From Citricoccus sp. WCRC_4 (GTDB lineage: Bacteria; Actinomycetota; Actinomycetes; Actinomycetales; Micrococcaceae), in assembly GCA_026645375.1 (NCBI GenBank), contig JAPFFX010000114.1, positions 1 to 17,401 of the forward strand: 17,401 bases of DNA, read 5' to 3'. Every line of letters begins with the position of its first letter. The first letter of the stretch is position 1. The notes under the pieces are model-generated. The model was given only the letters and a program-made list of their open reading frames with translations, was not told where the DNA came from and did no database searches. Made by a program: the position numbers and the translations under genes. Shown here piece after piece: positions 6,565 through 14,386 of the stretch.

Positions 6565-7408
6565 AGAACATGGTGTGGGACAGGGCCAGGGCCCCGCCGT
6601 CCACGGCCAGGACGGCACCGGTGACGAAGGAGTTGCCGGGGGCCACGAGGAACAGCATCGGGGCCTGGATCTCCCCCATGGTGCCCATGCGGGCCAGCGG
6701 GATGGTCTCCTCCCACATCCGCTCCCCGGCCTCGTCCAGGACGGCGTCCCCGCCGATCCGGGTCCCCTTGAAGGGGCCGGGGGCGATCACGTTCACGCGG
6801 ATGCCCCGCGGGGCCAGCTCCAGCGCCGCCTGGCGGGCCAGGTTGATGATCCCGGCCTTCGTGGCCCCGTAGGCGTAGGAGACCATGGGGTCCGTCCGCA
6901 GCCCCGCGGTGGAGGACGTCACCAGGATCCGGCCGCCGTCGGGCAGCACCCGGGCCGCGGCCCGGACGGTCTCGAACGTGCCGTGGAGGTTGGTGGCCAC
7001 CACGTTGCGCCACTCCTCGTCCGTGTACCGGCCGATGGAGCCCTCCTCGGTCCGGTAGCTGCCGCCCCCGGCGATGCCGGCGTTGGCCACCACCACCGTC
7101 GGCCGGCCCACCTCGGCGACGACCCGCTCGAGGACCTGCTCGAACGCTCCGGCCTCGGCCAGGTCTGCCGCATAGGCGTGGGCGGTGCCCCCGGTGGCGG
7201 TGATCGCCTCCCGGACCTCGTCCAGCCGGGACTGGTCACGGCCCAGCACGACCACGGTGGCGCCCGCGTCCGCGTAGATCTCGGCCGCCGCCCGCCCGAT
7301 GCCGCTCGAGGCTCCCGTGACCACGACGATGTCATCGCGCATCGAGAACAGTTCGAGGATCCGGTCGGTCCCGGTCGCGGGACGGGAGGTCTGGTCAGTG
7401 GTGGTCAT
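6563..7408 (-). CDS. Short-chain dehydrogenase/reductase (classical SDR)
   Basis: A 281-residue SDR with TGASSGIG at 31-38, GRD after the second strand (Arg57), ANAG at 108-111, catalytic Ser165/166, and YGATK giving Tyr180 and Lys184. The ending GAVLAVDGGALALSHTMF is typical of classical SDRs. The roughly 23 residues before the Rossmann fold (RILELFSMRDD) are a short extension. GAAAGG lies 7-8 nt before the ATG at 7408. The gene sits 37 nt after the substrate-binding protein gene and before a tandem hairpin, so it is the last gene before a possible transcript break. The similar but distinct SDR next door suggests two successive redox steps, for example oxidation of one carbon and reduction of another to invert a centre. 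The arginine hints at possible NADP use, but this is weak evidence. Confidence 0.88.
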   Translation of the reverse strand: MTTTDQTSRPATGTDRILELFSMRDDIVVVTGASSGIGRAAAEIYADAGATVVVLGRDQSRLDEVREAITATGGTAHAYAADLAEAGAFEQVLERVVAEVGRPTVVVANAGIAGGGSYRTEEGSIGRYTDEEWRNVVATNLHGTFETVRAAARVLPDGGRILVTSSTAGLRTDPMVSYAYGATKAGIINLARQAALELAPRGIRVNVIAPGPFKGTRIGGDAVLDEAGERMWEETIPLARMGTMGEIQAPMLFLVAPGNSFVTGAVLAVDGGALALSHTMF

Positions 7409-7445
7409 GAGTGGCCTTTCTCGTCGGTGCTCGCGGATGCGGAGC

Positions 7446-8438
7446 TCACATGGAGGGGGTGAAGTCGTCCGCGTTGCCGCGGTCGATCAGCTCGCCCTCG
7501 ACCTCCACGAAGTTCTCCTGCGGCAGGGTGCCGTCGGCGCGATAGGCCTCGATGTCCTCCACCACGCGGTCCACCACGGAGAACCAGTCCTGGTGCACGG
7601 AGGCGTAGAACGGGCCGTCCTTCTTGATCTCCTCGACGGCCACGCCGAGGGCGTCCACACCGGTGACGTAGATGTCGTCCCGACCGGCCTCGTTGATGGC
7701 CTGCGCGGCGCCGAGGGCGGCGTGGTCCCAGCCGACCCAGACACCGTCCAGGCCCTCCGGGTTGGCCTGGAGGAAGTCGGTGACGAACTTCAGCGCCTCC
7801 TCCTGGGAGGTGGCCGGGTTCAGCGCCTGCTTCATCTCGCCGCCGGCGATGTTGGCCCCGGACTCCTCGAGCATGTCCATGGCCAGGTTGCTGCGGGTCA
7901 TGATCCCGATGTGCGGGTCGTGGCCGATCACCATGACGTCCTTGCCCTCCAGGCCGCCCATGGCCTCGTCCAGCGCGCCCACCGTGAGCTCGGCGAGCTG
8001 GTCCTGGTCGAAGGTCACGTCCTCCACGAAGTCCTCGTTGGGCTCCACGCCGCCGTCGATCGAGAAGATCGGGATCTCGGCGCCCTCGGCGGCGTTGACG
8101 AGCGGGGCGATCTGCCGGGGGTCGGGGAACCCGGCCAGGATGACGTCCGCTCCCTGGGTGATGGCGGACTGCATGTCCGAGTTGATCTTGTCGTAGTCGA
8201 AATCGCTGGTGTACAGGGTGACGTCCCAGCCCTTGGCCTTGCCCTCCTCGACGAACTTGTCGAGGGTCAGCTTGCCACCCGGGGTGCCGTAGCCGGCGGT
8301 GAAGGCGGCGACCTTGAAGGTCCCGTCGTCACCGGCGCCGCCGGTGCCGGCAGCGGCGTTGGGGTCGTTGGAGCATCCGGTCAGCGCCAGCAGTCCGGTG
8401 GCGAGGAGTCCTGCAGTGATCGTGAGTCGGGTACGCAT
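7446..8438 (-). CDS. Sugar ABC transporter substrate-binding lipoprotein (RbsB-like, type I periplasmic-binding fold)
   Basis: The 330-residue protein begins with a lipoprotein signal peptide: RTR, a hydrophobic stretch, and lipobox LTGC with Cys22 as the lipidation site. A low-complexity Gly/Ala linker (25-40) leads into a type I binding domain: VAAFTAGYGTPGG, the first-lobe helix, GADVILAGFPDP, then PIFSIDGGVEP and GVWVGWDHAALGAAQAINEAG. The order and spacing match the ribose/xylose/galactose-binding family (cluster B). It would sit on the outer face of the membrane and deliver a sugar or polyol to the permease. GGAG lies 7 nt before the ATG at 8438. The ligand cannot be assigned by eye; the acidic residues near FPDP and IDGG probably line the pocket. 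It follows the permease gene after 66 nt containing a small hairpin. Confidence 0.88.
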   Translation of the reverse strand: MRTRLTITAGLLATGLLALTGCSNDPNAAAGTGGAGDDGTFKVAAFTAGYGTPGGKLTLDKFVEEGKAKGWDVTLYTSDFDYDKINSDMQSAITQGADVILAGFPDPRQIAPLVNAAEGAEIPIFSIDGGVEPNEDFVEDVTFDQDQLAELTVGALDEAMGGLEGKDVMVIGHDPHIGIMTRSNLAMDMLEESGANIAGGEMKQALNPATSQEEALKFVTDFLQANPEGLDGVWVGWDHAALGAAQAINEAGRDDIYVTGVDALGVAVEEIKKDGPFYASVHQDWFSVVDRVVEDIEAYRADGTLPQENFVEVEGELIDRGNADDFTPSM

Positions 8439-8458
8439 GGTGTTCTCCGTGGGGACGG

Positions 8459-8476
8459 GGCCGCGCGGTGGCGGCC
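8459..8476 (-). repeat. Hairpin just upstream of the binding-protein ribosome site
   Basis: GGCCGC and GCGGCC form a 6-bp GC stem with a 6-nt loop in the 66-nt gap between permease and binding-protein genes. It could serve as an mRNA-stabilising end or processing point that raises binding-protein yield, a common need in ABC operons. No function is shown. Confidence 0.3.
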
Positions 8477-8504
8477 GGTGAGGGGTGGGGACAGTGGGGC
8501 CCGG

Positions 8505-9491
8505 TCAGGCGTTCTTGGACTTCAGCGAGGACATGAGCACCGCGGCGATGATGATGATCCCGGTGAGGACCTGCTGGATGTAGGTGTTGACGCCCACGAT
8601 GTTCAGGCCGTTCTGCAGGACGCCGATGATGCCGACGCCCACGAGCGTGCCGCCGATGTTGGCCTGCCCGGACTTCAGCAGGGTCATGCCGAGGAAGGCC
8701 GCCGCGACCGCGAGCATCATGTAGTCGTTGGCGCTGGTGGAGCTGGCGCTGGAGAGCCGGCTGACCAGGATGATGCCTCCCAGGGCCGAGGCGAGACCGG
8801 CGAGGGTGAAGGCGAGCAGGACGTTGAGGCGGACGTTCACGCCGGACAGCCTGGCCACCTCGGAGTTGCCGCCCACGGCGTACCAGCGCCGGCCCACCGT
8901 GGTGTACCGGAGGATGACCCAGATGACGGCGGCCACGATCAGGGCGAAGAAGACGGGCATCGGGATGCCGGCGAGACGGGTCTGGCCGATCCAGTTGAAG
9001 GACTCGGGCATGCCGTACAGCGTGGTGCCGTCCGTGACGATGAACGCCAGACCGCCCACCGTGGTCATCGTGGCCAGCGTGGCCACGATCGCCGAGATCC
9101 CCAGGTAGGCGACGAGGATCCCGTTGACGATGCCGACCAGGGTCCCGACGAGGACGCCGACGACGATCGCCATGGACACGGGCATCCCGTTGATCATCAG
9201 CGCGGACGCCGTGGCACCCGCGAGCGTGGCCGTGGTGCCCACGGACAGGTCGAAGTGGCCGGTGACCATCACGACCGTCTGGGCCGCGGCGATGATCGTC
9301 AGGATGGCCACCTGGGCGAGGATGTTCGTCATGTTCCCGAAGCTCAGGAACGCCGCGGGGCTCAGGACCCCGAAGACGACGATGAGCGCGACCAGGGCGA
9401 TGATCGTCCCGCCCTGCCACAGCAGCTGGGACATCTGCGTCTTGTCCTGCGGAACCTCGACGGCGGGGACGATGTCAGTGGTCTGGGCCAT
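8505..9491 (-). CDS. Sugar ABC transporter permease (RbsC-like)
   Basis: A 328-residue integral membrane protein with about eight to ten hydrophobic segments, starting with LLWQGGTIIALVALIVVFGV and ending with a segment before the basic tail LMSSLKSKNA. The conserved BPD_transp_2 features are visible: GHFDLSVGTTATLAGA (the family's DLSVG motif) and the cytoplasmic coupling loop near TTVGRRWYAVGGNSEVARLSG. It forms the membrane channel for the RbsA-like ATPase and RbsB-like lipoprotein. The ATG at 9491 is chosen: GGAAGG lies 6 nt upstream and the ATPase stop ends 1 nt before it, implying coupled translation. An in-frame ATG at 9509 would overlap the ATPase gene. Confidence 0.9.
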   Translation of the reverse strand: MAQTTDIVPAVEVPQDKTQMSQLLWQGGTIIALVALIVVFGVLSPAAFLSFGNMTNILAQVAILTIIAAAQTVVMVTGHFDLSVGTTATLAGATASALMINGMPVSMAIVVGVLVGTLVGIVNGILVAYLGISAIVATLATMTTVGGLAFIVTDGTTLYGMPESFNWIGQTRLAGIPMPVFFALIVAAVIWVILRYTTVGRRWYAVGGNSEVARLSGVNVRLNVLLAFTLAGLASALGGIILVSRLSSASSTSANDYMMLAVAAAFLGMTLLKSGQANIGGTLVGVGIIGVLQNGLNIVGVNTYIQQVLTGIIIIAAVLMSSLKSKNA

Positions 9492-9492
9492 C

Positions 9493-11025
9493 TCAGGCCT
9501 TCCTTCCATAGCAATAGGAGAGGAGGAGTTCCTCGTCGGCGTCCGCTGCGGACACCTCTCCGGAGACCCGTCCCTCGTGCATGATGAGGATCCGGTCGGA
9601 CAGCCCGATGAGTTCGGGCAGTTCGGAGCTCACCGCGATGATGGTGGTGCCGGCCGCCGCGAGGGCGCGGATGAGCCGGTAGATCTCCGCCTTGGTCCCC
9701 ACGTCGATGCCGCGCGTGGGTTCGTCCAGGAGCAGGACCTTGGGATTGCGGGCCAGCATCTTGGCCAGGACGACCTTCTGCTGGTTCCCGCCGGAGAGCA
9801 GGCCGACCTGCTGGCGCGGGCCGCGGGTCTTGATCCGCAGGTCGGCGATGCCCTCCCGGGCCAGCCTGGCGATGCCGCTGGCGGAGACCCAGCCGGCGTT
9901 GCTGACCCGGGCGAGGTTCGCGATGGCGATGTTGTCCTGGATCGTGGCGCCCAGCGAGACGCCCTGGCTGCGCCGTTCCTCCGGGACCAGGGCGATCCCG
10001 TGCTCCAGGGCCCGGCCCACGCCCCGCGAACCGGTGACCTCCCGGCCCTCCACGGAGATGGTCCCCGCCGTGCGCTTCTGGTCTCCGGCGAGCAGCCGCA
10101 TCAGCTCGCTGCGGCCGGAGCCGGCGAGCCCGCCGATACCGAGCACCTCACCCGCGTGGGCCGAGAAGGACAGCTCCCTCACCTTGTTCCCCCGCAGCCC
10201 GGCCACCTCGAGGACCACGCGGTCCGTGGCCGTGCCCCGCTCGGGGAACAGGTCCTCGGCCGAGCGGCCCACCATGGTGGAGATGACCTCGTCGATCGTC
10301 ATCTCCGCGACGTCCCTGGTGACGATGGTCTGGCCGTTGCGCATGATGGTCACGCGGTCGCAGAGCTCGAAGACCTCCTCCAGGCGGTGGGAGACGTAGA
10401 CGATCCCGACGCCGTCCGCGCGCAGGGCACGGAGCACGGTGAAGAGGTCCCTGATCTCCGTGTCCGTCAGGGCGGCGGTCGGCTCGTCGAGGATCAGCAC
10501 CCGGGCGTCCGCGGCCAGGGCCCGCGCCACGGAGACCATGGTCTGCTGCACCGGGGAGAGCCGCCCGGCCAGCCGGCGCAGCGGGATGTGCCCCTGGTTG
10601 AGGCGGTCCAGCTGCCGGCGGGCCTCGCGGTAGAGCCGGTTCCAGCTGATCAGGCCGCCGGAGCTCGGGGTGCGCTCGCCGAGCAGGATGTTCTCGGCCA
10701 CGCTGATGGTCGGCACGATCGAGGTCTCCTGGTACAGGGCCACCACACCGGAGTGGTGGGCGTCCCGGACCCCGGAGAACCGGACCTCCTCACCGGCGGT
10801 CTCGATCCGGCCGGCGTCGGGCTGGTGCACCCCGGTCAGGACCTTGATCAGCGTGGATTTGCCGGCGCCGTTCTCGCCCAGCAGGGCGTGGATCTCCCCC
10901 GGCCGGACCTCCAGGCGGGCCTCCGTCAGGGCGGCGACGCCCTCGAAGTGCTTGGAGATCCCCTGCGCGCGCAGGGCCAGCCGGTCGACCTGGGGGACGA
11001 GGGGTTCTGCCGTGGCGGTGCTCAT
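9493..11025 (-). CDS. Sugar ABC transporter ATPase, two-domain RbsA/MglA type
   Basis: The 510-residue protein has two nucleotide-binding domains, as in RbsA/XylG/MglA. Domain 1: Walker A GENGAGKS at 50-57, a signature reading LSPVQQ at 156-161 instead of LSGGQ, Walker B LILDEPTAAL from 177 and switch histidine 213. Domain 2: a Walker A-like GLAGSGRS at 299-306 where arginine replaces lysine, signature LSGGNQQK from 410 and Walker B LLLDEPTRGID from 431. The degenerate second Walker A and first signature are normal for this family, so probably one composite site hydrolyses ATP. The start at 11025 overlaps the upstream dehydrogenase stop by four bases (ATGA). It powers uptake with the adjacent permease and binding protein. 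Confidence 0.92.
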   Translation of the reverse strand: MSTATAEPLVPQVDRLALRAQGISKHFEGVAALTEARLEVRPGEIHALLGENGAGKSTLIKVLTGVHQPDAGRIETAGEEVRFSGVRDAHHSGVVALYQETSIVPTISVAENILLGERTPSSGGLISWNRLYREARRQLDRLNQGHIPLRRLAGRLSPVQQTMVSVARALAADARVLILDEPTAALTDTEIRDLFTVLRALRADGVGIVYVSHRLEEVFELCDRVTIMRNGQTIVTRDVAEMTIDEVISTMVGRSAEDLFPERGTATDRVVLEVAGLRGNKVRELSFSAHAGEVLGIGGLAGSGRSELMRLLAGDQKRTAGTISVEGREVTGSRGVGRALEHGIALVPEERRSQGVSLGATIQDNIAIANLARVSNAGWVSASGIARLAREGIADLRIKTRGPRQQVGLLSGGNQQKVVLAKMLARNPKVLLLDEPTRGIDVGTKAEIYRLIRALAAAGTTIIAVSSELPELIGLSDRILIMHEGRVSGEVSAADADEELLLSYCYGRKA

Positions 11026-12161
11026 CGGGTCCCCACCTGCTCTGCGGGAGGATCGGCGAGGTCGTTGCAGCGGATGACGACCTTCGGATACTGCCCGCTC
11101 AGGTGCACCCGGAAGGCCTCGGCGGCCTGGTCGAGGTCGACCACGGACTCCAGGAAGGGGTCCAGGTCCAGCTCGTCCAGGAGGCGCACCGCGCGCGGGA
11201 ACGTGTACGGGGAGACGAACACCCCGGTCAGGGTGAGCTCCTTGCGGTACAGGTGGTCGGAGAGGTTCAGCGGCAGCGCGTAGTCCTCCGGGTACATGGC
11301 CCCGTAGACCACGGTGCCGCCCGGTGCGGCGATGTCCAGGAGCCCGGCCACGGCATGGCGGGAACCGGAGGCATCGATCACGACGTCGAAGCCCGCCCCG
11401 GCGGTGATCTCCCGGGCGCGCTCGGCGAGGGACTCGGTGGTCGGGTCGACCACGTGCCTCGCCCCGAAGCGCCCGGCGAGCTCGCGCCGCTCGGCGATCG
11501 GCTCGATCATCGTCAGGGAGGTGGCCCCGTAGCGGTGCATCAGCTGCAGGGCCAGCTGCCCGATCGGCCCGCCCCCGCAGATCGCCACGCGGTCCCCCGG
11601 GCGGATCCGGGTCTTGTCCGCGATCCGCACGGCCACCGACGTCGGCTCCAGCAGGCAGCCCTTCAGCAGCGAGACCCCGTCCGGCAACCGGTAGACCTGG
11701 GACTCGTGCCAGACGACCGAGCGGGCCATGCCCGGGCGGTTGTACTCCCCGAGGTTCTCGCAGAACTGCTGGCGGCCGTCCTGGCAGGGCGGGCAGGTCC
11801 CGCAGAACCGGATGAAGTTGCCGGAGACCCGGTCCCCCACGGCCAGGTCCGTGCGGCGCACCCCGGAGCCGATCTCGGCGATGACGCCGGAGATCTCGTG
11901 CCCCAGCCCGATCGGCACCTCCGTACCGAAGAACCCCTCGGCCAGGTGGGGGTCGGAACCGCAGATCGCCGCGTAGGCGACGGTGATGCGCACGTCCTCC
12001 GGGCCCACCTCGTCCGCGGGGAAGGTGACGACGCCGATCTCCCCGCGCCGGCCGGCGTCGGGATCCCGCAGGCTGCCGATCCTCGTGACCGCCACGGTCT
12101 CCACGTCCCGCGGCCCGGTGGCCGCCCCGGCGGTGCCGGTCATGCTCGAGGTGGTGGTCAT
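11022..12161 (-). CDS. Zinc-dependent alcohol/polyol dehydrogenase (MDR family, sorbitol/threonine dehydrogenase-like)
   Basis: A 379-residue medium-chain dehydrogenase. Zinc residues are Cys67 (AICGSDPH), His88-Glu89 (GLGHEISG), and structural Cys120, Cys123, Cys126, Cys134. The LLEPTSVAVR stretch carries the glutamate typical of polyol dehydrogenases, and the nucleotide motif is CGGGPIG at about 195-201, with an acidic Glu220 suggesting NAD. The family oxidises secondary alcohols of polyols, sugars or threonine. The ATG at 12161 overlaps the transketolase C-subunit stop by four bases, and its own stop overlaps the ATPase start, so it is embedded in a tightly coupled operon. An internal Met7 is an alternative start. 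The position between transketolase and importer makes it the best candidate for the first oxidation of the imported compound. Confidence 0.88.
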   Translation of the reverse strand: MTTTSSMTGTAGAATGPRDVETVAVTRIGSLRDPDAGRRGEIGVVTFPADEVGPEDVRITVAYAAICGSDPHLAEGFFGTEVPIGLGHEISGVIAEIGSGVRRTDLAVGDRVSGNFIRFCGTCPPCQDGRQQFCENLGEYNRPGMARSVVWHESQVYRLPDGVSLLKGCLLEPTSVAVRIADKTRIRPGDRVAICGGGPIGQLALQLMHRYGATSLTMIEPIAERRELAGRFGARHVVDPTTESLAERAREITAGAGFDVVIDASGSRHAVAGLLDIAAPGGTVVYGAMYPEDYALPLNLSDHLYRKELTLTGVFVSPYTFPRAVRLLDELDLDPFLESVVDLDQAAEAFRVHLSGQYPKVVIRCNDLADPPAEQVGTR

Positions 12162-13150
12162 GACGCCCCGCCCTTGGCGCCGGCGACGGCCAGGGCCGCG
12201 TCCACCGTGGCGGTCAGGCCGTAGCCGTGCTTGTCCCGCAGCTCGGTGTCCTCACCGAAGCCGGCGAACACCTGCGGGATGCCCAGCCGCCGGAAGCCCT
12301 CGAGCCGGACGCCGCGGTCCACGAGGACGTCGGAGATCCTCGAGGCCAGGCCACCGTAGGCCAGGTGGTCCTCGACCACCACGAACCGGCCCGTCTCCTC
12401 CGCGCAGCGCAGGATGAGGTCCTCGTCGATCGGCTTGAGGGTGAACATGTCCACCACGCGGGCGTCGAGGCCGTGGTCGGCGGCGAGGGTCTCGGCCGCC
12501 TCCAGGGCCTGGGACACGGTCTCCCCGTGGGCGAAGATCGTCAGGTCGCCGCCCTCGCGGGCGGTGATGCCCTTGCCGATCTCGATCCTCACGCTGCCGG
12601 GCTCGTAGACGACCTTGTCCTTCTTGCCGACGGCGAGGCGGATGTACAGGGGGCCGGTCATGTCCATGGATTGGCGCAGCACCTCGCCGACCATGAGCGG
12701 GTCGCCGATGGAGGTGACGGTCATGTTCACCAGGGAGGTCATCAGGCCCAGGTCCTCCACGGCGTAGTGGGTGGAGCCGCCGTTGCCGACCAGCCCGCCG
12801 TGCGTGCCGACGATCTTCACCGGCAGGTTGGGATAGCAGATGTCCGAGCGCACCTGCTCGAGGGCCCGCATGCTCAGGAACGGGAGCATGCCGGAGACCA
12901 CGGGGATGTTGCCCTCCGCGGCGAGGCCGGCCGCGATGCCGACGCAGGCCTGCTCGGACAGCCCCACGTCCACGAACCGGTCCGGGTAGGTGTCCCGGAA
13001 CTCCACGAGGGTGGCGCCGATGTCCGGGGTGAGCACCCAGAGGTTGTCATGGTCCTGCCCGAGCTCCTTGAGCGTCTGGCCGATGACCGTGCGCGAGGAC
13101 AGCAGGTCCCCGAAGGTGAACGAGGTGATCTGTTCGGTGGTGGCCGCCAT
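12158..13150 (-). CDS. Transketolase, C-terminal (pyrimidine-binding) subunit
   Basis: The 330-residue protein corresponds to the central and C-terminal thirds of transketolase. The catalytic glutamate is in DVGLSEQACVGIAAG (Glu66), which activates thiamine diphosphate; GTHGGLVGNGGSTHYAVEDL and the transketolase C-domain (DARVVDMFTLKPID, VVVEDHLAYGGL) follow. Such split enzymes are half-sites that work only as a complex with the N-terminal subunit encoded just upstream. An ATG at 13150 lies 7 nt after AAAGGCGG, 3 nt past the upstream stop; a GTG at 13156 overlapping that stop is also possible. Separate subunits are typical of archaeal and of catabolic, substrate-specialised bacterial transketolases rather than the housekeeping full-length TktA, which supports a dedicated pathway role. 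Confidence 0.9.
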   Translation of the reverse strand: MAATTEQITSFTFGDLLSSRTVIGQTLKELGQDHDNLWVLTPDIGATLVEFRDTYPDRFVDVGLSEQACVGIAAGLAAEGNIPVVSGMLPFLSMRALEQVRSDICYPNLPVKIVGTHGGLVGNGGSTHYAVEDLGLMTSLVNMTVTSIGDPLMVGEVLRQSMDMTGPLYIRLAVGKKDKVVYEPGSVRIEIGKGITAREGGDLTIFAHGETVSQALEAAETLAADHGLDARVVDMFTLKPIDEDLILRCAEETGRFVVVEDHLAYGGLASRISDVLVDRGVRLEGFRRLGIPQVFAGFGEDTELRDKHGYGLTATVDAALAVAGAKGGAS

Positions 13151-13152
13151 GG

Positions 13153-14016
13153 TCACGCCGCCTTTCGTCCGTCGGCCAGCGAGGCCAGGGCCCGCTGAAG
13201 GTCCTTGTCGTTGAGCGAGCCGGCATGCCAGGCCAGGTTCCGCTCCATGAAGTCCACGCCCTTGCCCTTGACCGTCTCGCAGATGACCACCGTGGGGGTG
13301 TCCGAGTCCGGGTCCGGGAGGGAGTCGAAGGCCTCGACCAGTGCGCCCATGTCATGACCGTCGACCTCGATCACGTTCCAGCCGAAGGCCCGCCACTTGT
13401 CCGGATACGGCTCGAGCCTCACGCGCTCCTCGGAGAAGCTCGTCATCAGCTGGCGGTTGCGGTCGATGAAGGCCACGAGGTTGCCCAGGTCGTTGCTGCG
13501 CGCGGCCAGGGCCGCCTCCCAGACGGACCCCTCCCCGGTCTCGCCGTCCCCCATGAGGGTGAAGACCCGGTGCGCCATGCCGTTGCGCCGTCCGTGCAGG
13601 GCCATCCCGGTGGCCAGCGGCAGGCCGTGGCCCAGGGACCCGGTGGAGACCTCCACGCCCGGCAACTGCACCTTGCAGGGATGCATGCCGTAGGCGGAGT
13701 CGAGACGGCCGTAGGTCCGGACGATCTCGTCGTAGTCGAAGAAGCCGCGGATGGCCATGGCGATGTACATGCAGACGGCGGCATGGCCCTTGCTCAGCAC
13801 GAACCGGTCCCGCTCCGGGTTCCGCAGGTCCTGCGGGTCGACGTGCATGCCGTACTGAAACAACAACGTGAATATATCTGCAGAGGAAAGATCGCCGCCG
13901 ATGTGGACGGCGCCGTCATATTCTCCGCAGAGAAGAAGCAATTTCTCGCGCAGCTCATACGCCTTGTCTTCAAGGTCGGTGATGCTGCGAGCGGGACGAG
14001 TGATCGTCTGTGGCAT
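13153..14016 (-). CDS. Transketolase, N-terminal (thiamine diphosphate-binding) subunit
   Basis: This 287-residue protein is the N-terminal half of a split transketolase. Visible are His38 (HIGGDLSS), SKGHA at 76-80, GSLGHGL at about 126-132 and the ThDP motif GDGETGEGS from 157, ending in IDRNRQ at about 184-189, where arginine takes the place of the first of two usual asparagines. It binds the diphosphate/magnesium end of the cofactor. The ATG at 14016 is preferred because GGGGGA lies 6 nt upstream and family homology starts soon after; in-frame starts at 14052 and 14121 would extend it into poorly conserved sequence. It is the first gene of the minus-strand block and faces the control region. 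Its first 55 codons are markedly AT-richer than the rest of the window (TTG, CTT, TAT, ATA, TTT). Confidence 0.9.
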   Translation of the reverse strand: MPQTITRPARSITDLEDKAYELREKLLLLCGEYDGAVHIGGDLSSADIFTLLFQYGMHVDPQDLRNPERDRFVLSKGHAAVCMYIAMAIRGFFDYDEIVRTYGRLDSAYGMHPCKVQLPGVEVSTGSLGHGLPLATGMALHGRRNGMAHRVFTLMGDGETGEGSVWEAALAARSNDLGNLVAFIDRNRQLMTSFSEERVRLEPYPDKWRAFGWNVIEVDGHDMGALVEAFDSLPDPDSDTPTVVICETVKGKGVDFMERNLAWHAGSLNDKDLQRALASLADGRKAA

Positions 14017-14060
14017 TTGATCCCCCAGGGGAATTCGATATTCCAGCGACATCGCTGAAA

Positions 14061-14076
14061 CGTGATCTATGTCACC
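14061..14076. promoter_or_regulatory. CRP/GlxR-like operator 1 (CGTGA-N6-TCACC)
   Basis: CGTGATCTATGTCACC has the GTGA-N6-TCAC core recognised by CRP-family regulators such as actinobacterial GlxR. It is centred about 52 nt upstream of the transketolase ATG. The flanks are identical to those of the second site 164 bp away. Confidence 0.5.
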
Positions 14077-14080
14077 GAGG

Positions 14081-14109
14081 ACACTACGGGCCGTGCACTC
14101 CGGAGACAA
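14081..14109 (-). promoter_or_regulatory. Candidate promoter for the minus-strand operon
   Basis: On the minus strand TTGTCT (14109-14104) and TAGTGT (14086-14081) are spaced by 17 nt, matching TTGACA at four of six positions and the TAnnnT -10 form. The operator at 14061-14076 would then cover the start point. An alternative is a TATCGA-like -10 at 14040-14035, which would place the operator near -41 as in CRP class II activation. Confidence 0.35.
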
Positions 14110-14224
14110 GAGGCAATTCACTCAATTTTGCGCAATCTCTCTCAAGGGCCGATGACCTGCGGGTTCACGGGATTTTCTGCGGATGACGCCGCCTCACGCC
14201 CCACCCAGGGCCGCACGCCCTTGA

Positions 14225-14240
14225 CGTGACCCAGCTCACC
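14225..14240. promoter_or_regulatory. CRP/GlxR-like operator 2 (CGTGA-N6-TCACC)
   Basis: CGTGACCCAGCTCACC repeats the arms and both flanking cytosines of site 1 with an unrelated six-base spacer, which suggests selection of the arms. It lies on the aldehyde dehydrogenase side and overlaps the best -35-like hexamer (14221-14226). Confidence 0.5.
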
Positions 14241-14245
14241 TTGGT

Positions 14246-14263
14246 TCACTATCGAGAGAGTGA
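14246..14263. promoter_or_regulatory. Inverted repeat TCACT-N8-AGTGA
   Basis: Perfect 5-bp arms around an 8-nt spacer, 7 nt beyond operator 2. It could be a separate site for a second factor such as the NrtR-like protein. The arms are short, so chance is possible. Confidence 0.3.
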
Positions 14264-14386
14264 TTTCGCGGTTGAATGCGCACACCGCTCCACCGGGACG
14301 CCGTCTCATGAGGAATCCCGGTTCTGATCAGTCATTATTCGTTTATCGCCAGCCCCCCTGCCTATTCCTGTCCCGAGAGAGGCATC

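Larger units (their letters stand above)
14017..14386. promoter_or_regulatory. Divergent control region between transketolase and aldehyde dehydrogenase genes
   Basis: This 370-bp gap must hold the promoters for the minus-strand operon and the plus-strand aldehyde dehydrogenase. It is locally AT-richer than the surrounding genes. It contains two CGTGA-N6-TCACC sites, one TCACT-N8-AGTGA inverted repeat, a TTGCGCAA palindrome (14128-14135) flanked by repeated CAATT units at 14114, 14123 and 14133, and a candidate minus-strand promoter. No plus-strand promoter with good spacing was found; TTGACG (14221-14226) is the best -35 but lacks a matching -10. Confidence 0.7.

Noticed and set aside
5591..7462. 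Long plus-strand open frame (623 codons) opposite the two SDR genes
   Set aside because: It is an antisense GC-skew artefact; both SDRs have full catalytic motifs on the other strand.
7299..9584. Long plus-strand open frame (761 codons) opposite SDR, binding-protein and permease genes
   Set aside because: It is a shadow of three well-supported minus-strand genes, with a repetitive Asp/His/Gly/Arg translation and no family match.
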